Source: Taenia hydatigena (lineage: Eukaryota; Platyhelminthes; Cestoda; Cyclophyllidea; Taeniidae). From it: 64,000 nucleotides of DNA. The stretch spans positions 73,627 to 137,626 of the forward strand of contig JADWOT020001881.1 of NCBI GenBank assembly GCA_036345935.2, in the 5' to 3' direction. Positions 45,853-58,278 of this stretch are shown here, in pieces (positions within the stretch are counted from its first letter, which is position 1; each line of letters opens with the position of its first letter). The notes below the pieces were generated by a model. That model saw nothing but the letters and a program-made list of their open reading frames with translations, made no database searches and had not been told where the DNA came from. A program made the position numbers and the translations under genes.

Positions 45853-48800
45853 GCGGGAAGCGCGCTACATCTCTATCCATTGTGTAACGACTATTTCGAC
45901 AGCGGCCACCGTTTCACTACCCATAAGGACCGTACCGATGCTGTCACCTACGTTGATAAGTTTATAACAAAATAACTAGTATGCTTGAGGATAGCGATTT
46001 GATTCTCACATGTGGTGCATAATGTTCTGATATCCTTTTCTAGAATAAATACAGCTTTTTATAATAGGATGCAATTTTTGTAGCTGTATATCAATTGCCA
46101 ACTAATCAATTTTCGAATATGAACTGCATTTTGTTTGCATACACACGCAAGGACAAATTTTAGCAGTTGTTCAAAGGCCAAGCTTGATGGTGTTTTTTGT
46201 ATTTCCAAAAATTCTTAAGATTGGAAGGTATTTGGCCGTTTCATTGCCATCGGTCGTGTTTGGTATGTTGTCTTACGATGTGGTGGGCACGTTGTGTGTT
46301 TCAATTGCGGCATTATTTTGGCTGGATAAGCTTTATTAGTTCAAGAAGGAAGGAAACTGCATCATTTTAGGCTTCACGTGAGGTCAATGATGGTCCGAGC
46401 CTTAAGGGTGACAAGAATGTACTTGTCTGTGGTGGCGCATCAAATGTGCTGCAAGGAATTGCTGAAAAAATGCCGAATTTGAAGTTGGAGTTCTCCGTTG
46501 CTCCCCATTCCTGTCTATAAGTTGGTGTGACCTGTGCTGCGTCTCAATGGATTCGTGGTATATCCTTTTCCGAGGTCGATTCACAAATGCAATGTGACGG
46601 CTGCATTATCAAAATTGATGCGACAACCATACCGGTCGAATTTGTCGTGTTGATTAGACGCAGATGTGGCTGCAGTGCCCTACGAGAGGGTAGTTGAATA
46701 TTTTCTTCTCCACCATAACATCAGTAGACGCAATCCGAACAAACCTAGACCAAACTCGTAAAGGTTCAGCTGCGACCACGGTGTCGGTGGGCGGCTCACT
46801 CTATCGTCGCTCAGCGTATCAATCCGCCGCCTTGATTGACATTGTTTCTTTAAGTCTCAGTCTGTTCCTGCATATTGGAGGATGTTCCTCGAATGGAGTA
46901 TTTGGTGACGCAGGTGATAAGTGGATGCAAACATCGAATTTCATCGCACAGAATGGGGACGACTGAACAAAAGAAGCAGCACATCAGCTGTTTCCTCCAA
47001 GTTTGCAAAGGATGGGTATTTCTTTGAGGCTGTGTCACCGTCGAAAGGCGTTTTTGCAATCAGCGTTCGCTTATGGAATTTTGTTGAAACTGTTGGAGGA
47101 CTGCGAAGTAGGGTGCAAGTGGTGCCGCGTCGTGACCCCTGTGCTGTGGAGTGGTAGGCGAAAAGGCCATGTAAACGAGCGTGATAGCTATGGATGCACG
47201 GAGGAAGTGACTCGCCGATTGTTAGGTACGTATACATACACGTTTATTAATATTTGTGAAGTCTCTATTTATGCATACCATTTGCCTTTTATGCACGTTG
47301 GTGAGGTGTAACACCTTAGTGCGAGGTGTAGTCCTGTACATCGGCCACAGTCACTGTGTATTTTATGGGAATCCAACGCTGGTTTAGGAGTAACTGTGTC
47401 TCTTCCTTCCCATTTTCTACTCGTTCCACTTGTTTGTTGTCATCATTTGTTTGGGTGCCTTAACCCAGCAGTAGTATGCTTTAATTGTTGACAGTTCTAA
47501 CTTTTGTGCTTATTGACATCTGGTCATGCCGTTAACTGCATTTATCCATTTCGCGCATCTTGTTATCGCTTTTCGCTTAGAATAGTAAATGGCATACGTT
47601 CGTCCATTAATCTCGTTTTGTTATAACCTGCCCGTGAAAGGTCGCGCGTTTAGCGGGTTTGAATAAATATGCATATACTTTTTGAGAATTTTGATTGGAA
47701 CAAGTTGTTACTGTTCATTACGAGACATGTTAAATTCGTAGTTAGCATATTGAGTGTACTGGATGCTCGTAGGTGGAATACGGCAATTTGCTTTATATCA
47801 AATTAGTGTTTTCTGCCAAAGTCGGAACAGTAAAGTGGGCACTATGTGCAGTTGCATGAAGTGAGTAGATTCCAATGTACTTGTGGTTAGAACACTTGCT
47901 GCTGCTTTACTTCTTCTCATTGCTTTGTGGAGTTGAGGAGTACCATCTCGTAATTTAATGCCCATTTTTACGCGCGCTCAAATTTTACTGAACATCAAGC
48001 AATTTTGTCGGTTCCTTCTGCTGATGTTATTTGTAAGTGAAAATAAAGGCAGGAGATAGGACACGAGTTTGACTGTTTAGTGTTCCTTGTGTAAACCATG
48101 GAACTGCGCACATTTGTTGTTGCCAAAAGAAGCATCCCGAGACGCCTGCATCCGAAGTACTTATGGATGGAATAGTTATTAGAAGCATATTACCACGGTA
48201 ATGATTTGGAGGGCAACCCACTGATTACCTCGATTTATTCACTCCTGCTGTGTAGCAGTGTACTAGGTCCAGTGTGGTCTTCGCCACACTTGTCTTAGTC
48301 GTGGTAGTAAGCGGCTTTGGCTTTAGCTGTTTTTCCCTTGAGGCTGATAGTTGGCTGACGGATCGCGGACACAGGCGAAATTGCAGGTTTGTCGTCTCCC
48401 TTAAGTTAGCCAGATTGGTATTCTTGACGGCCAATGGTTGGTGGACGTCTCCTAAGACACAGGCGAACGTGGATCGGCAAGCTTTAGACTTCGTCTTTTT
48501 GGTTACTCACGCCCTTTCCACTTATCTGTTAATAGGATTAGTTGGTTGGTAGAGGTTGGGGTAGATAGACAGGCGAAGGTGAGGCGATCTACTCAATTTG
48601 TTGTCTATGGGCATATCCGCGAAGTTATCTTCACCAGCTTTACTTCAGGGGTCTGAGGTGTGGCGTTTGAACGTTTATACAGTCCTGCCTGATGTGAGTG
48701 GTCGTGCCGCCTCATGTGCATTAGAACATTTGACTGTTGGAGGTGCTAAAATTAACGCCTCTCTGACGCCCTCACGACGCATCTTTTCTGGGTGCATTGC

Positions 48801-49938
48801 TTCATCTTGATTGCATTATTGCTGCTAAGAGTGCTTAGGATGGAGGTTGCTCACAGTGGGAAGGAATAGGTTGCTTCGCCGTGTTAGCTGTCTTGTTTAC
48901 ATTCGATACCTTTTTCATTATTTTAAGCACACGCGCACACATGACAGGTGTATTGTACATACTGTTGATTGACTGAGTGCTGTCATGCGTGTGTCCGATA
49001 CAGCGGAGCTGTAGGTGCACTGGGTAGTTTGGGGGGAAGGGGGAAGGGGGAGCGTCACCGGCATTGGTATGCTCAAGGCATAGGGGGAAGTGGTGCACAC
49101 GAGCCTCGAACCCTTTAATGCTACGCAGACATGGGCAAAGGCCCGGTGTGGTCCAGTTTGCACCCTAGTTCTGCGTCATTATTTGGCTTTGTGTCTGTTG
49201 CACGAGTCCCTTTTTTTGCGGTGCGACGCCTTTCCTGTGGTATATGTATAGCAGTGATGAGAACCTGGATGGGACAGTCGTTGCAAGCAGCGTCTTGTCC
49301 CCGCCTTTCCTTCAGATCATGGTGTCCTTTTCTTCCACCACACCTATCATGGGTGTTGTTTCGAGACGATTACTTTGCAAATTATTTTATTATTTGTATG
49401 CGTCGCTGTTCCTTTTTTGTTCACTTTTTCGGTCATTTGGTAGAGATGTAGAGGTAGAGCCTAGGTGGGGCGGTAAAGCTAGTGTCGGCTGTCCAATTAC
49501 TTCTTACGTCATTGCGTTTATCTCAATCTATTCATCCGCCGACCCACCCACATACCCGCCTATCTGTTGATTTTTTCGACTACCCATCTGTTCGCCCGGT
49601 CCTTTCTCGACCTGCAAAACGTGTGGCGGTCAATTTGGGCTGCATGCGGTAGGCATATGAGACTGATCGAGACGGACCTGTGGACAATGAAAAGCTGTTA
49701 GAACGTACCTTAGTCAAGCGAATGTAAAGCTACGGAGGGAGGTGCAAACACTAATTTTACGCTGGTCGATTACTAAAATTGCCAATTAAAAGCAAGGGAG
49801 TTGGGCAGTTGTCAAGTCCTGTGGTTGCAAGAATGCAGGTGCTGCCAGAGATGGGATGCAGCAATGCTGAAAGGTTAGCTAGGCCACACTAGGCACCTAT
49901 GGACGTCGAAGTGAAGTGGGCCATGTCAGTGCAGAGCT

Positions 49939-50487
49939 GTGCCAATGGCTTTTCGTGTAGCGTTGAATCCATTTTCCTACAAAGCTCGGGCAATGGCTAC
50001 TCTAACGAGTAAGTGTATTATCTACTGCACAAGACTTGGTCTTCAAGTAGGGGATTGCGCAAGACGGTGTTGGCTGGTTGAGCGTTCAAAATCATCAAAC
50101 GCATGCGATGGAGTTGCGTGCCTCAATGCCGATCCAGACTAATCCACATGGACACGGGATCCATAATCGGTTATCAATGTTGTCAATCCGCATTTCTCTT
50201 AGGAGTTGCATTATTAAGTGGTCAGTGTCTATCCACGGGGTCGCAGGACTCATTTAGGGATCAACGCGTCGAACTGTGTCCATTACAATAGGTATGAGAC
50301 ACATCAACGAGTGCTTGACGCGTAGTGTTTTTACAATTGATCTCCGCGTTGCTGCTTCTCCCCACTGTGCCATCTTTCTTGTTTCTTGTTGGTAGGCATG
50401 AAGTTACTCCTTTCTTTTAGCATGGGGAGCTCTCTCATTAACGTTAGAATGATTAATGATTTGTGCTGTTTTCTGTATTTTTCATAG
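49939..50487 (+). pseudogene. RNase H-like gene in three frames, strand 1 Asp and helix A Glu kept
   Basis: Frame 50103-50291 reads RLIHMDTGSIIGYQCCQ, strand 1 with Asp kept. AFLLGVALLSG follows as the strand 2 hairpin, then FRDQRVELCPL, very like NQRAEIH/NNRMELM with Glu kept. About 100 bases on, after a GGTAG acceptor-like site, 50398-50487 reads MKLLLSFSMGSSLINVRMIN on strand 4/helix B, with Asp replaced by Ser. An overlapping frame, 49939-50142, contains SKCIIYCTRLGLQVG, perhaps a strand 4 from a preceding unit. Two of three catalytic acids survive, the best of any copy together with the inverted-repeat arms. Confidence 0.42.
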
Positions 50488-51453
50488 ATTTTCTATTTGC
50501 CCATGCTTAGAGCTTTGCAAGGTTTTGGTTAAGTAGTGTCTTCTTTAGGTAATTTTGAGGATGTCGATTGAAAGCCAACAATTCGTTATTCCCGTTATCC
50601 GGATGGTACTACCTTTCTGCTAATTCTCTCTGTTTTCGCAGTTTTCTCGTAAAACCTAATGCTTTTGAAAAGTGGTTAAAAGGCGATTGTTTAGCAAGGT
50701 GAAGTCTCTTTTGCCTTTTGTTCGCTTGCGAAGAGTAGACAGCAACCCATTCACAGACTCGTGGTAGAACGATAGGGCTTTTGTGTCTCAAATTCAACTA
50801 TCGTGTGTAAAGTTAAGTAGGTTGAATTCATTGATGAAATTGTAAGCTGTGGTGAATCTGCCAGACCGCCTTCTTGCGTTGTTTCATTTGATTACTGCGA
50901 ATTTTCTTTGTTCGTCTGTAATTTTACCTTTCTGAGAATGTGCAAAAAACAAGGCATTTTATTTCTGCGATTTGGTTCGGCAAGCACTTTTAGCGCAGCC
51001 TTCTTTTTTCGTCTCCAAGCTTGCAACCAACTCATTAGTAGGCTCGAATTTTCTTTTTTTTCTCGTTTTAGCTTTTAACCTCCGAAATTAATTATTTTTT
51101 TGCGACGCAGACTTACTTCCCGTTGTGAATTCGTTTTTCTGCGCTACCTTTGCCTTGAGCCTACAATTGCTTGCCATCCTTAGAGGAGTATTTTTTTGAG
51201 TGGATCTTATACGTTTTATCTGTAATAGTTGTTCCTTGTCCTATTCCCTGGGCGACTCCTTGATGTGTACTGTTTTCTTCTCATAGTGGTCCCTGCGATT
51301 TGCACTCCCCTTTGCATCTTCGTCCTAAGTCATAGACAGATTTAGCGTGTGCAGTATTTCTTACAACCTTTGAATCTAGCGTTTGTCTTCTTGTGGTAAG
51401 ATGAGTGCTTGTGGTCTATTTCGTTGGCGCAAACCATTTGGAAATGTTTGATC

Positions 51454-51675
51454 CTAATTGCAATCCAGCTGACGACGACGACGACGACCAGACCGCAGCA
51501 CGTGTAGCATGGTGTACAGAAGGGACAGTTTCATGGCTATCGTATCACCTCTGCTTTTACGCGTTCCGATTGTAATGTCCTTTTGGGCGGCGCACCTGAA
51601 AGTACTGAGTAGTTGTGTCAGACACTGGGAATTGTGAAGTTTGCTTAACAAATAAAGGGTCTCAGGAATTACCAC
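51454..51675 (-). pseudogene. Weak RNase H-like fragment with (GAC)n tail
   Basis: AMKLSLLYTMLHVLRSGRR in this minus frame recalls the strand 4 version LLLYTMVRHL seen at 33919-34017. It then runs into a (GAC)n microsatellite at about 51470-51488, read as poly-Arg. Helix A is not clear. Confidence 0.2.
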
Positions 51676-52684
51676 TATGCGGGTGAGCTGAAAACCAACA
51701 TTTTCGGGGTATCCACTGACCCATAGACGTCTACACCCTTCAAGTGTCTAATTGCTGACTAGGTTGACGCCCCCTGCTGGTACGGGCATCCAAGATTGTA
51801 GACACCTCCTTTCACAAGAAACTTTATCACCACACTTTGTTGTACACAGACACTGGCACTGGTCTGTGCCATTCATGACAAACGATGTCTATTCCTTGTA
51901 TAGCGTGACCTATCCCTTCCTTCTTCGCGTGACACCTCTGCATTATGAATGCTCGTGAGGACACAAAACCAGCACCTCTGTTTAGACCTTATTTCCTTCT
52001 TATTTATTGAGGCTTTTCCCATTCCATGCTGTTTTCATTTCGCAGGTTCAAATGTCGATGGTGTGGGGATTGAATGGTGACGAGAGGTCCGCTGCCCAAA
52101 GCGGATTGTAAGTGCAATTTGTCGGTGTAGAAACACTGCTACCATCGTGGAGTCCATGAAAACCACGCGTCAGGAGGGAAATGGGACACTGAAATGATCA
52201 CCTCTGTCTTCTGGCAGCACTTTGATGTTGAACAGCACAAACTCTCTGAATCCTGATTCCCCACTGTTCCTGATACCTACATCTCCCTATCCAAGCTGTG
52301 ATGATGTCTCTAACAGTGTTGTATGTTCCTGTTCATTTTTATCATTATCAACTTTAAGAATGTTACTCATTTGTATTTGATTCTTCTCAAACAAAGGAAC
52401 ATGGGTGTTGAGTGATTTTGCGCAGGCGAAAATAAATTTGCTTTTTGATCGACGTGGCCGAGGTGCGAAGTGAGGTGGTCCACTGTAATATGCCAGAACA
52501 GTCTCGAGATTGTGGTGGGAGTGCAGCAGTCACATTTTGCTACGAGCGAATCGTTAAATAAAAATGATTATTTAGCGCACCACTTTTGTGTTGAGAGGTG
52601 AGGGAGTGCATATACTATGCACAATGGTTCAAGCTAGGTTTTGGCAAGTCTAAGTTGATTTGCATAACAAATTGTAACTATTAG

Positions 52685-52884
52685 GGCAGATTGAGGTGGC
52701 ATATTATCAAACGGCCAACGTGGTGACGTCAATTGAAACTGTTTTTAACATAATCACGGATATTTTGGGCCAATGGGCTACCCATAGCTTCACTTGTGTT
52801 CACTTCCGCATGCCAAAGCAATTCGACGTAAGCGATCGCCGCATTTTTGTTGATGCTGCAAGTGCTATGAGAAAATTTTACTGA
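52685..52884 (+). pseudogene. RNase H-like fragment after an acceptor-like site
   Basis: After CTATTAG at 52678-52684 the frame reads EVAYYQTANVVTSIETVF, placeable on strand 3/helix A. SFTCVHFRMPKQFDVSDR follows on strand 4/helix B, with Asp lost. The frame closes at 52884. It may be a single exon of a diverged copy. Confidence 0.28.
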
Positions 52885-53112
52885 ATTTGGACGCATGCGC
52901 TTAATTAGTGATAGATTTTATTCGAATAATGTCTATGAATCTTAGTCATTTGGACCTGTATATCAAATGTAATGCATCATGTACCGTTTAAGACCGAAAA
53001 TAAATGCACTTGAGGGTTATAATTTCTAAGACACATTTCAACTGCATATTGGGTATTTTGTTAAGCAACACAAGTCTTTATGCTAATCAAACCGCTCATC
53101 ATTTTGAGGTCA

Positions 53113-53330
53113 TCAGCGGTAACTGCTTTCCATCTCGGTAAATTGGGTCCTTTGATGCATTAAAACGTCATGAGTTTGGCAGGAGAGGGCCGTGTATTTT
53201 AAAGGACTTATCCTACTTACTAGGGATCGCTTGGTAAAAATGGGCTTGTAGGGCATGAATTTCACTGGAACGTGTCGCGTCTGACTGGAGCATAACTTGC
53301 TAATCATGAGTCCTCTACCTAGCGATCCAG
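53113..53330 (-). pseudogene. Weak RNase H-like fragment
   Basis: The minus frame reads GRGLMISKLCSSQTRHVPVK then FMPYKPIFTKRSL, a helix A/strand 4 pattern with both acids lost. It rests on hydrophobic pattern only. Confidence 0.2.
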
Positions 53331-53663
53331 GGTTAGAATTCTGCCTTTGGCGTCACTTTGCATGTAACTCAGGTAGGAATAAATTCCATTTTGTGATTTC
53401 TTATTATACTTGTCGTGCATGAACTAACAACAGCTATTTGCTAGGCAATCGCTTTGCTTCATACAAATTTAAATGGCGTGATTATCTGTAAACTACGCTA
53501 AAATCTTAGTCAATTTAAGTTATTTAATAGCTTTGGGGTTGTAGCTAGAAGCCTTCAAAGCAAGGCGAGAAAAGGAGAGGTTAGAGTGGTAGTAAATTTG
53601 GACTGGTAGCCTAGATCATTGTAAGCATAAGGCATAACATGGATGAAAAAGTGCCAAATTAGC

Positions 53664-53876
53664 TCAAGTGCTTTGTGCTCGAAGTATTCCTCCCATTGGT
53701 CTTAAAGTGATTCCAATAAGGCCCTGGCCATTGTCCTGTGTGGCGCCAAAATCGTAGGTCTCCTCTGAAACCATAGCATTTGGTGCCATGCGGCTCTGCC
53801 AAGAGTGTGCAATAACAAACAGCCAGGATGAATGGATATTACACTTCCGCAAAATTGGTTCAGCGCAATCTAACAC
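53664..53876 (-). pseudogene. RNase H-like fragment with helix A Glu
   Basis: MLDCAEPILRKCNIHSSW resembles helix A with the Ala-Glu pair kept. LFVIAHSWQSRMAPNAM follows on strand 4/helix B, with Asp replaced by His and Ser kept. Later residues, GATQDNGQGLIGITL, could be the loop. No strand 1 was found. Confidence 0.3.
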
Positions 53877-54199
53877 TAATTAGGATTAAGCCTCAAATGT
53901 TGGGTTACTTGCCTTTCAACGAAGTACAGTTCGATTGTAAGACATTTAACGCTTAGAAATGAGCACAATTTCAATGCGAAAACTAGGATAACTTAGGTAC
54001 ATAACTGAGATCCACTTTCTTGGTTTTCTACCTACAATTATTCAAATTTGTACTCAGCTGTTTCTGTCGTCGCTGATAGCTGCGATGTTCCTCGAGTTAT
54101 GCAGCAAAAATTTAGACCTGGACGACAGTTAAGTAGACTATTATGGCAAAGGCAGCCAAACTAATACAAGCATATAGAGCTCCGTTATATTCTGTTTAC

Positions 54200-55010
54200 T
54201 TAGATCCAGAATCGACTAGAATTGTAATTTAGCAGCTTAAACCATTTTGTAGTTGCTTGCGGCAGTTCTCCTATCAAATTGAAGAAAGTAGCGTTTTGCC
54301 GATGATGAGAGCGCCTAGCTTGGCACAGACGATTGATAGCGTACGTTCGAACAATCGGGTACCTCTGCGACCAGAAATGTTCCAAATTAAAAGTCATAAG
54401 CCCATTTTATTCTGCAAATGCTTTCAACAAGTTTATAGAGCAAAACTCTTTTCTCTCTTTTGATCCAGAACCGGTCAGAACTGGAACTCAGCATTCTGCT
54501 TCCCTCTTTAGTTGTTTGCGGCAGTTCTTGTTCACAAATTAATTAATTTTGGCTCGTCTGTTGTTATGTAAGGATTCCGTTTTGGCAAAGAAAGTTACGG
54601 CAGTTCTCGTTTTAAGCTCGGACAACGTAGGTGTGGTCGAGGTGCAGGGTGTCGATCGTGACAAGGAAAGCTGAGACACTACAGGTCTAGGCATGCGCTT
54701 TGTTCTTTCTGTTTTTTTATCTCGAGTTGCTTGGATTTGAGATTTGGCAGCCTACTTCCTCTTGTATATCCTTGCAGCAGTTCTCGCTATGAAATCAGGC
54801 AATGTCGATGCAATTAAAATGCAGATTGTCTATATCTGCAAGGAGAGCTAAAAGAGTACGGTAATAAGGGAAAATGAAAAAAAATAATAAAAGGTTTGTG
54901 CACTTAGGACAAAGACAAAGTAGTTCAAATTTAAACAGTGACAATGCATGTGTGAGAATATGGGATAAAGGAAGTAAAGTCGAAGAGATCGAATTGGGCA
55001 ATGCATTTTT
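54200..55010 (-). repeat. Repeat paired with 36050-37060, with RNase H-like remnant
   Basis: Inverted relative to its partner. Minus frame 54397-54200 reads RYPIVRTYAINRLCQ, the counterpart of QPIVITESAHSFDVNYLC (strand 4) at 36.9 kb. Minus frame 55001-54795 shares ADIDNLHF with 36.27 kb. The word CGGCAGTTCT recurs at about 54260, 54520 and 54600, with a variant near 54778. Confidence 0.45.
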
Positions 55011-55339
55011 AAAAAGCTTGGTTTATTTTACGATGTCTTATCAATGGCACCATGCAGATAATTTATTCTCTCCGCGCCTGCTCTTGCTTCCTCTTCCTTC
55101 TCATCCACGATTCATCCGTGCTCTACTCTTATTCCTCGCTTCATTTCCGCGCGTCGTTTCAATATTATCATGTCTGGTATCCAGTGTAAAACATGTAGAA
55201 AAATGACTATGATTAGCCTCTTCTAGTGTGTCATTTGAAAAAAGTGTTTTTCACTAAGCCAGTTCCTTTGTATTTTGCTCACTCACAGCTAGATGAGTGG
55301 GGAAATGAGTCAGTGTAGAAAAGGATGGGCGAAAGTAAG

Positions 55340-56330
55340 GAAGAAATGAAGAACACTGCACCGCAGATCCATACGCACGACTTCTCACCTTCATGCTTCA
55401 ATTTAACCATTCCTTTGTCCCTTTCTGCTTAAAATCCTTATTACTTTGCTCCTACCGATGGCGAATGGACCGCCATTGCCATTCGCATCAGAAAAACCTC
55501 ATTGTTAACCCAATAACAATCTTTAGGAGTGAATTGCTGGTTCCTAAAACCAAATTCAATCCTGCGCTACGCTTGCTGTGCTGCATTACTTTTCACGTCT
55601 CAAGTCTTAAAATAAGCAGTAGTATAAGGAGAACTGCTGGTGTACAACAACTTGCTCAATATTCATGTCCCACTGCGGAAGAACTGTGGTGCGGTACGCG
55701 CTTCTAAGCTTGACTGAATCATACTGGGTCAGAATAGGAAAGATTAGCAACCCATGCTAAATTATGACAAGCTCGAGTAAAGCGCCTTATACTTTGCTAT
55801 TTAAAATAACCCGCCTAATCAACTCGACACAACTCACTTCATTGAGAGTTGAGGTGTCCACTATACATCGCGCAGACATGAGAGCTCAAGGTGCGCAGAC
55901 TAGAAGTAGACCTGATGCTCTCTTGTCTACGCCTTTTTTTTTCTCCTTGTCACTCCAACGCATCTTCGGTGAGTGTCTCCTTTTTCGCATACTGTGCTCT
56001 ACACACTCACGTATTGCGTCTTACCTAATGCCATACCGTTTGTGCTCCTTGCATAAAATACATACGGGAAATGGGAGTGAATAATTCAAACAATTTAGCT
56101 TCTTATTTTTCCACTTTAGTGCCACTGGAAAATTTCGCTCCTCTGCCTCCTTTATGCTCCTCTCGATTTCCCCTACCACCGCACCGTCTGCCGGTGCCCT
56201 CTTTGTAGGTTCCCTTTCATCTCTCCACTAGTCTCAATCTAGATTACAACATGAGTTAATAATGCGCAGATCAGACCAGAACGAGTTAGACTGGACCTGA
56301 ATCAATCACGCTCTGTCAGAGACAAAATCG
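55340..56330 (-). repeat. Dispersed repeat family X, inverted copy
   Basis: Reverse-oriented relative of 22620-23820 and 34730-35770. It shares the terminal box (AACACTGCACCGCAG at about 55360) and the block around AATCAACTCGACACAACT. Plus frame 55764-56084 (LQRIFGECLL...) matches minus frame 35208-34960 (LQHIFDECLL...). No intact domain is seen. Confidence 0.5.
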
Positions 56331-56999
56331 TGTCTTAACAAAGTTTAGCTATGATTACCATCAAATCTCTATTTCTATCTTTCTCTTGCCTTAGTTTGTA
56401 CTATACTACTTCGCCTCAATTCCATCTCCTACTTCTACTCCTCCTTCACTTAGCCTTTGGGGAGCGAGGGTGGGCGTGTTGCTCCAACTTCTTCGTAATT
56501 TGTTAGCTGGTCGAATTCCTACCTGCTCATCTTACTGTCTACCCCTTATATTCTTTTTGTAAAGAATTTCTATGTCTGGCTTTCCACTCTAGGCCGCCCG
56601 CTCCATTTCCACCATGTATCTACGCCTCTCTGTCTGTTTGCCTAAGTTTGTGTATATTGCATTTTTTACCTTTATTTTCGTCGGTTGGGTAGTCGCTTGA
56701 ATTGATATCTCACAAAAAACAGATAAATCGAGTCGACATTTTCGTCCTGGGCACAATAAAATCTCTTTTGGCCATCCGTTGGATGGCTAGTTCCTTGGCC
56801 ATTCTATCTCAACTCCACACATTGCTGACGTTTTATCAGCCATTCACCAATTGACTTTACTTCATTTAATTGCGTTTTCATTCCTGTAGCTCTAAATCCT
56901 CTCTTTTTTTTAGACTGAAGTGGACACAGCACATAAAACTGGCAAAACAGACATACCATGTGCAGAAAATTTGTCTCCTGCAAGACGCAATACGTGTGA

Positions 57000-57480
57000 G
57001 TGAATAGAGTGTAGTAGGCGAAGATGCGTTGGAGTAAGACATGAGAAGGAGGCATAGACAAGAGGGTCTTTGCCTTTCCATGTGTACTTTGATCTCTAGT
57101 GTCTGCGAGTAAGATTGAAAAGACCTCAACTTACGTGGTATGCAGTTGTATCGAGTTGATTAAGCAGGCCAAACTGAAGTGTTGGGGCGGACTTAACTTT
57201 TAACACATATGACGCATGTGGGGACGAGGCATACTCGATAGGTGAGAACTCAACGACTAGCCCCTAAATATTGCTATTGTGCTAACTAAAAGTATTTCTA
57301 TGCGTTTTTCCGGCAGGTGTTAAGTAACATGATATTTTAGCCAAAAGAGATAGGGAATGATTTGGATGGAGGCGAAGGGACGAGAAGTCGCTGATGTGGA
57401 AGGAGTAAAGGTGGACATGGACAGAAGGGGGTTGGAAATGGACGCTGTAGGATGACTCCCCACATTGCTCTGGTGTGGCC
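57000..57480 (+). repeat. Dispersed repeat family X, partial copy
   Basis: Shares the TAGTGTCTGCGAGTAAGATT and CGAGTTGATTAAGCAGGCC blocks with copy 2 (35.2 kb) and the GGTTGGAAATGGACGC...AGGATGACT block with copy 1 (23.7 kb). Downstream, 58280-58500 resembles 24270-24490, extending the relation to the outer part of the inverted-repeat arm. Confidence 0.5.
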
Positions 57481-57837
57481 TTCTTTACTGCTTTCTATAT
57501 TTCTACCATCTGTTCCTGAACTGATTTTAATCGCTTACTCATCTGGACGCGTGTCTAGGTAAAATTAGAAGAATCCGTCCCAATGACACGTGAAGTAGCC
57601 AGTCATAGCTCCCTTTCCATGTGATTATGCTGGAAATCGAATGGGAAAGTATTGAAATGACGCATGCAAGTGAATTCCGGGAACAGAAGGTAGCACAGGT
57701 AGAGGAAAAGGTGTTGGAACCAAAATTTACCCCTAGTTTCTGAGATATCTATTTGTTATTGCCCTTTTGACGTCTCTGAAATGAAGGATTGAAAGGCTTG
57801 GAGTGATGAGCAGATGGACAGGGTTGCGATGGAAGCA

Positions 57838-58278
57838 AGGGATACAAATAAGGCTAAGGGCAAGAATAAAACGAGGCAGGAAAGAGGCACCAACGCATAA
57901 CTGAATGGCAAGAACGGCAGCACGGCGAAGCAAGATGAATGAATGTAGGCGTGCAACACGTAGAACAGCATGCCTGACAGTTTGTCTTGTGGAGGACCAA
58001 TTTGGACCTGACACGTGCGAATTGATTGCAANNNNNNNNNNNNNNNNNNNNNNNNNNNNNNNNNNNNNNNNNNNNNTTAGTGAAGGATACAAATAAGACC
58101 GGAGACAAAGATAAGACGAGGTAGGTGAGAGGCACTGACGAATAACTGAATGGCAAGAATGGCAGCACGGCGTAGCAAGAAGAATGAATGTAAGCATGCA
58201 ACACGCAGGACAGCATGTCTGGCAGTTTGTTGTGTGGTAGACCAATTTAAACCTGACACATGCGAGTTGATTGCAACA
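57838..58278 (+). repeat. Tandem repeat of about 240 bp around an assembly gap
   Basis: The unit from GGATACAAATAAG to CGAATTGATTGCA at 57843-58031 recurs at 58085-58275, about 85-90% identical. It includes GAATGGCAAGAA.GGCAGCACGGC. The intervening N run suggests more units are missing or collapsed. Confidence 0.85.
58032..58076. other. Assembly gap (45 N)
   Basis: A run of 45 N lies between two tandem units. True length is unknown. Confidence 1.

Larger units (their letters stand above)
45036..46262 (-). mobile_element. 1.2 kb insertion in copy B carrying an RNase H-like frame
   Basis: Copy A runs continuously from GCATAAGCAG to GGTGGGCACG within about 60 bases (14058-14117). In copy B the same flanks are separated by about 1.2 kb. 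The inserted DNA has an RNase H-like frame (-) and a Trp-gene-like start (+) in the same convergent arrangement as the right inverted-repeat arm. No terminal repeats are obvious. The alternative is deletion from copy A. Copy A has the 8-base word GGTACATT twice in tandem at the site. Confidence 0.45.
41800..49430 (+). repeat. Direct segmental duplication, copy B
   Basis: Partner of copy A (11690-17205). It is longer because of an extra tandem unit (42110-43320), about 190 bases of extra sequence at about 43770-43960, and a 1.2 kb insertion at 45036-46262. It ends near 49430 without the homeobox exon that follows copy A. Frames on both strands are broken relative to copy A. Confidence 0.75.

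Noticed and set aside
51470..51488. Poly-Arg tract as part of a protein
   Set aside because: It is a (GAC)n microsatellite read in antisense.
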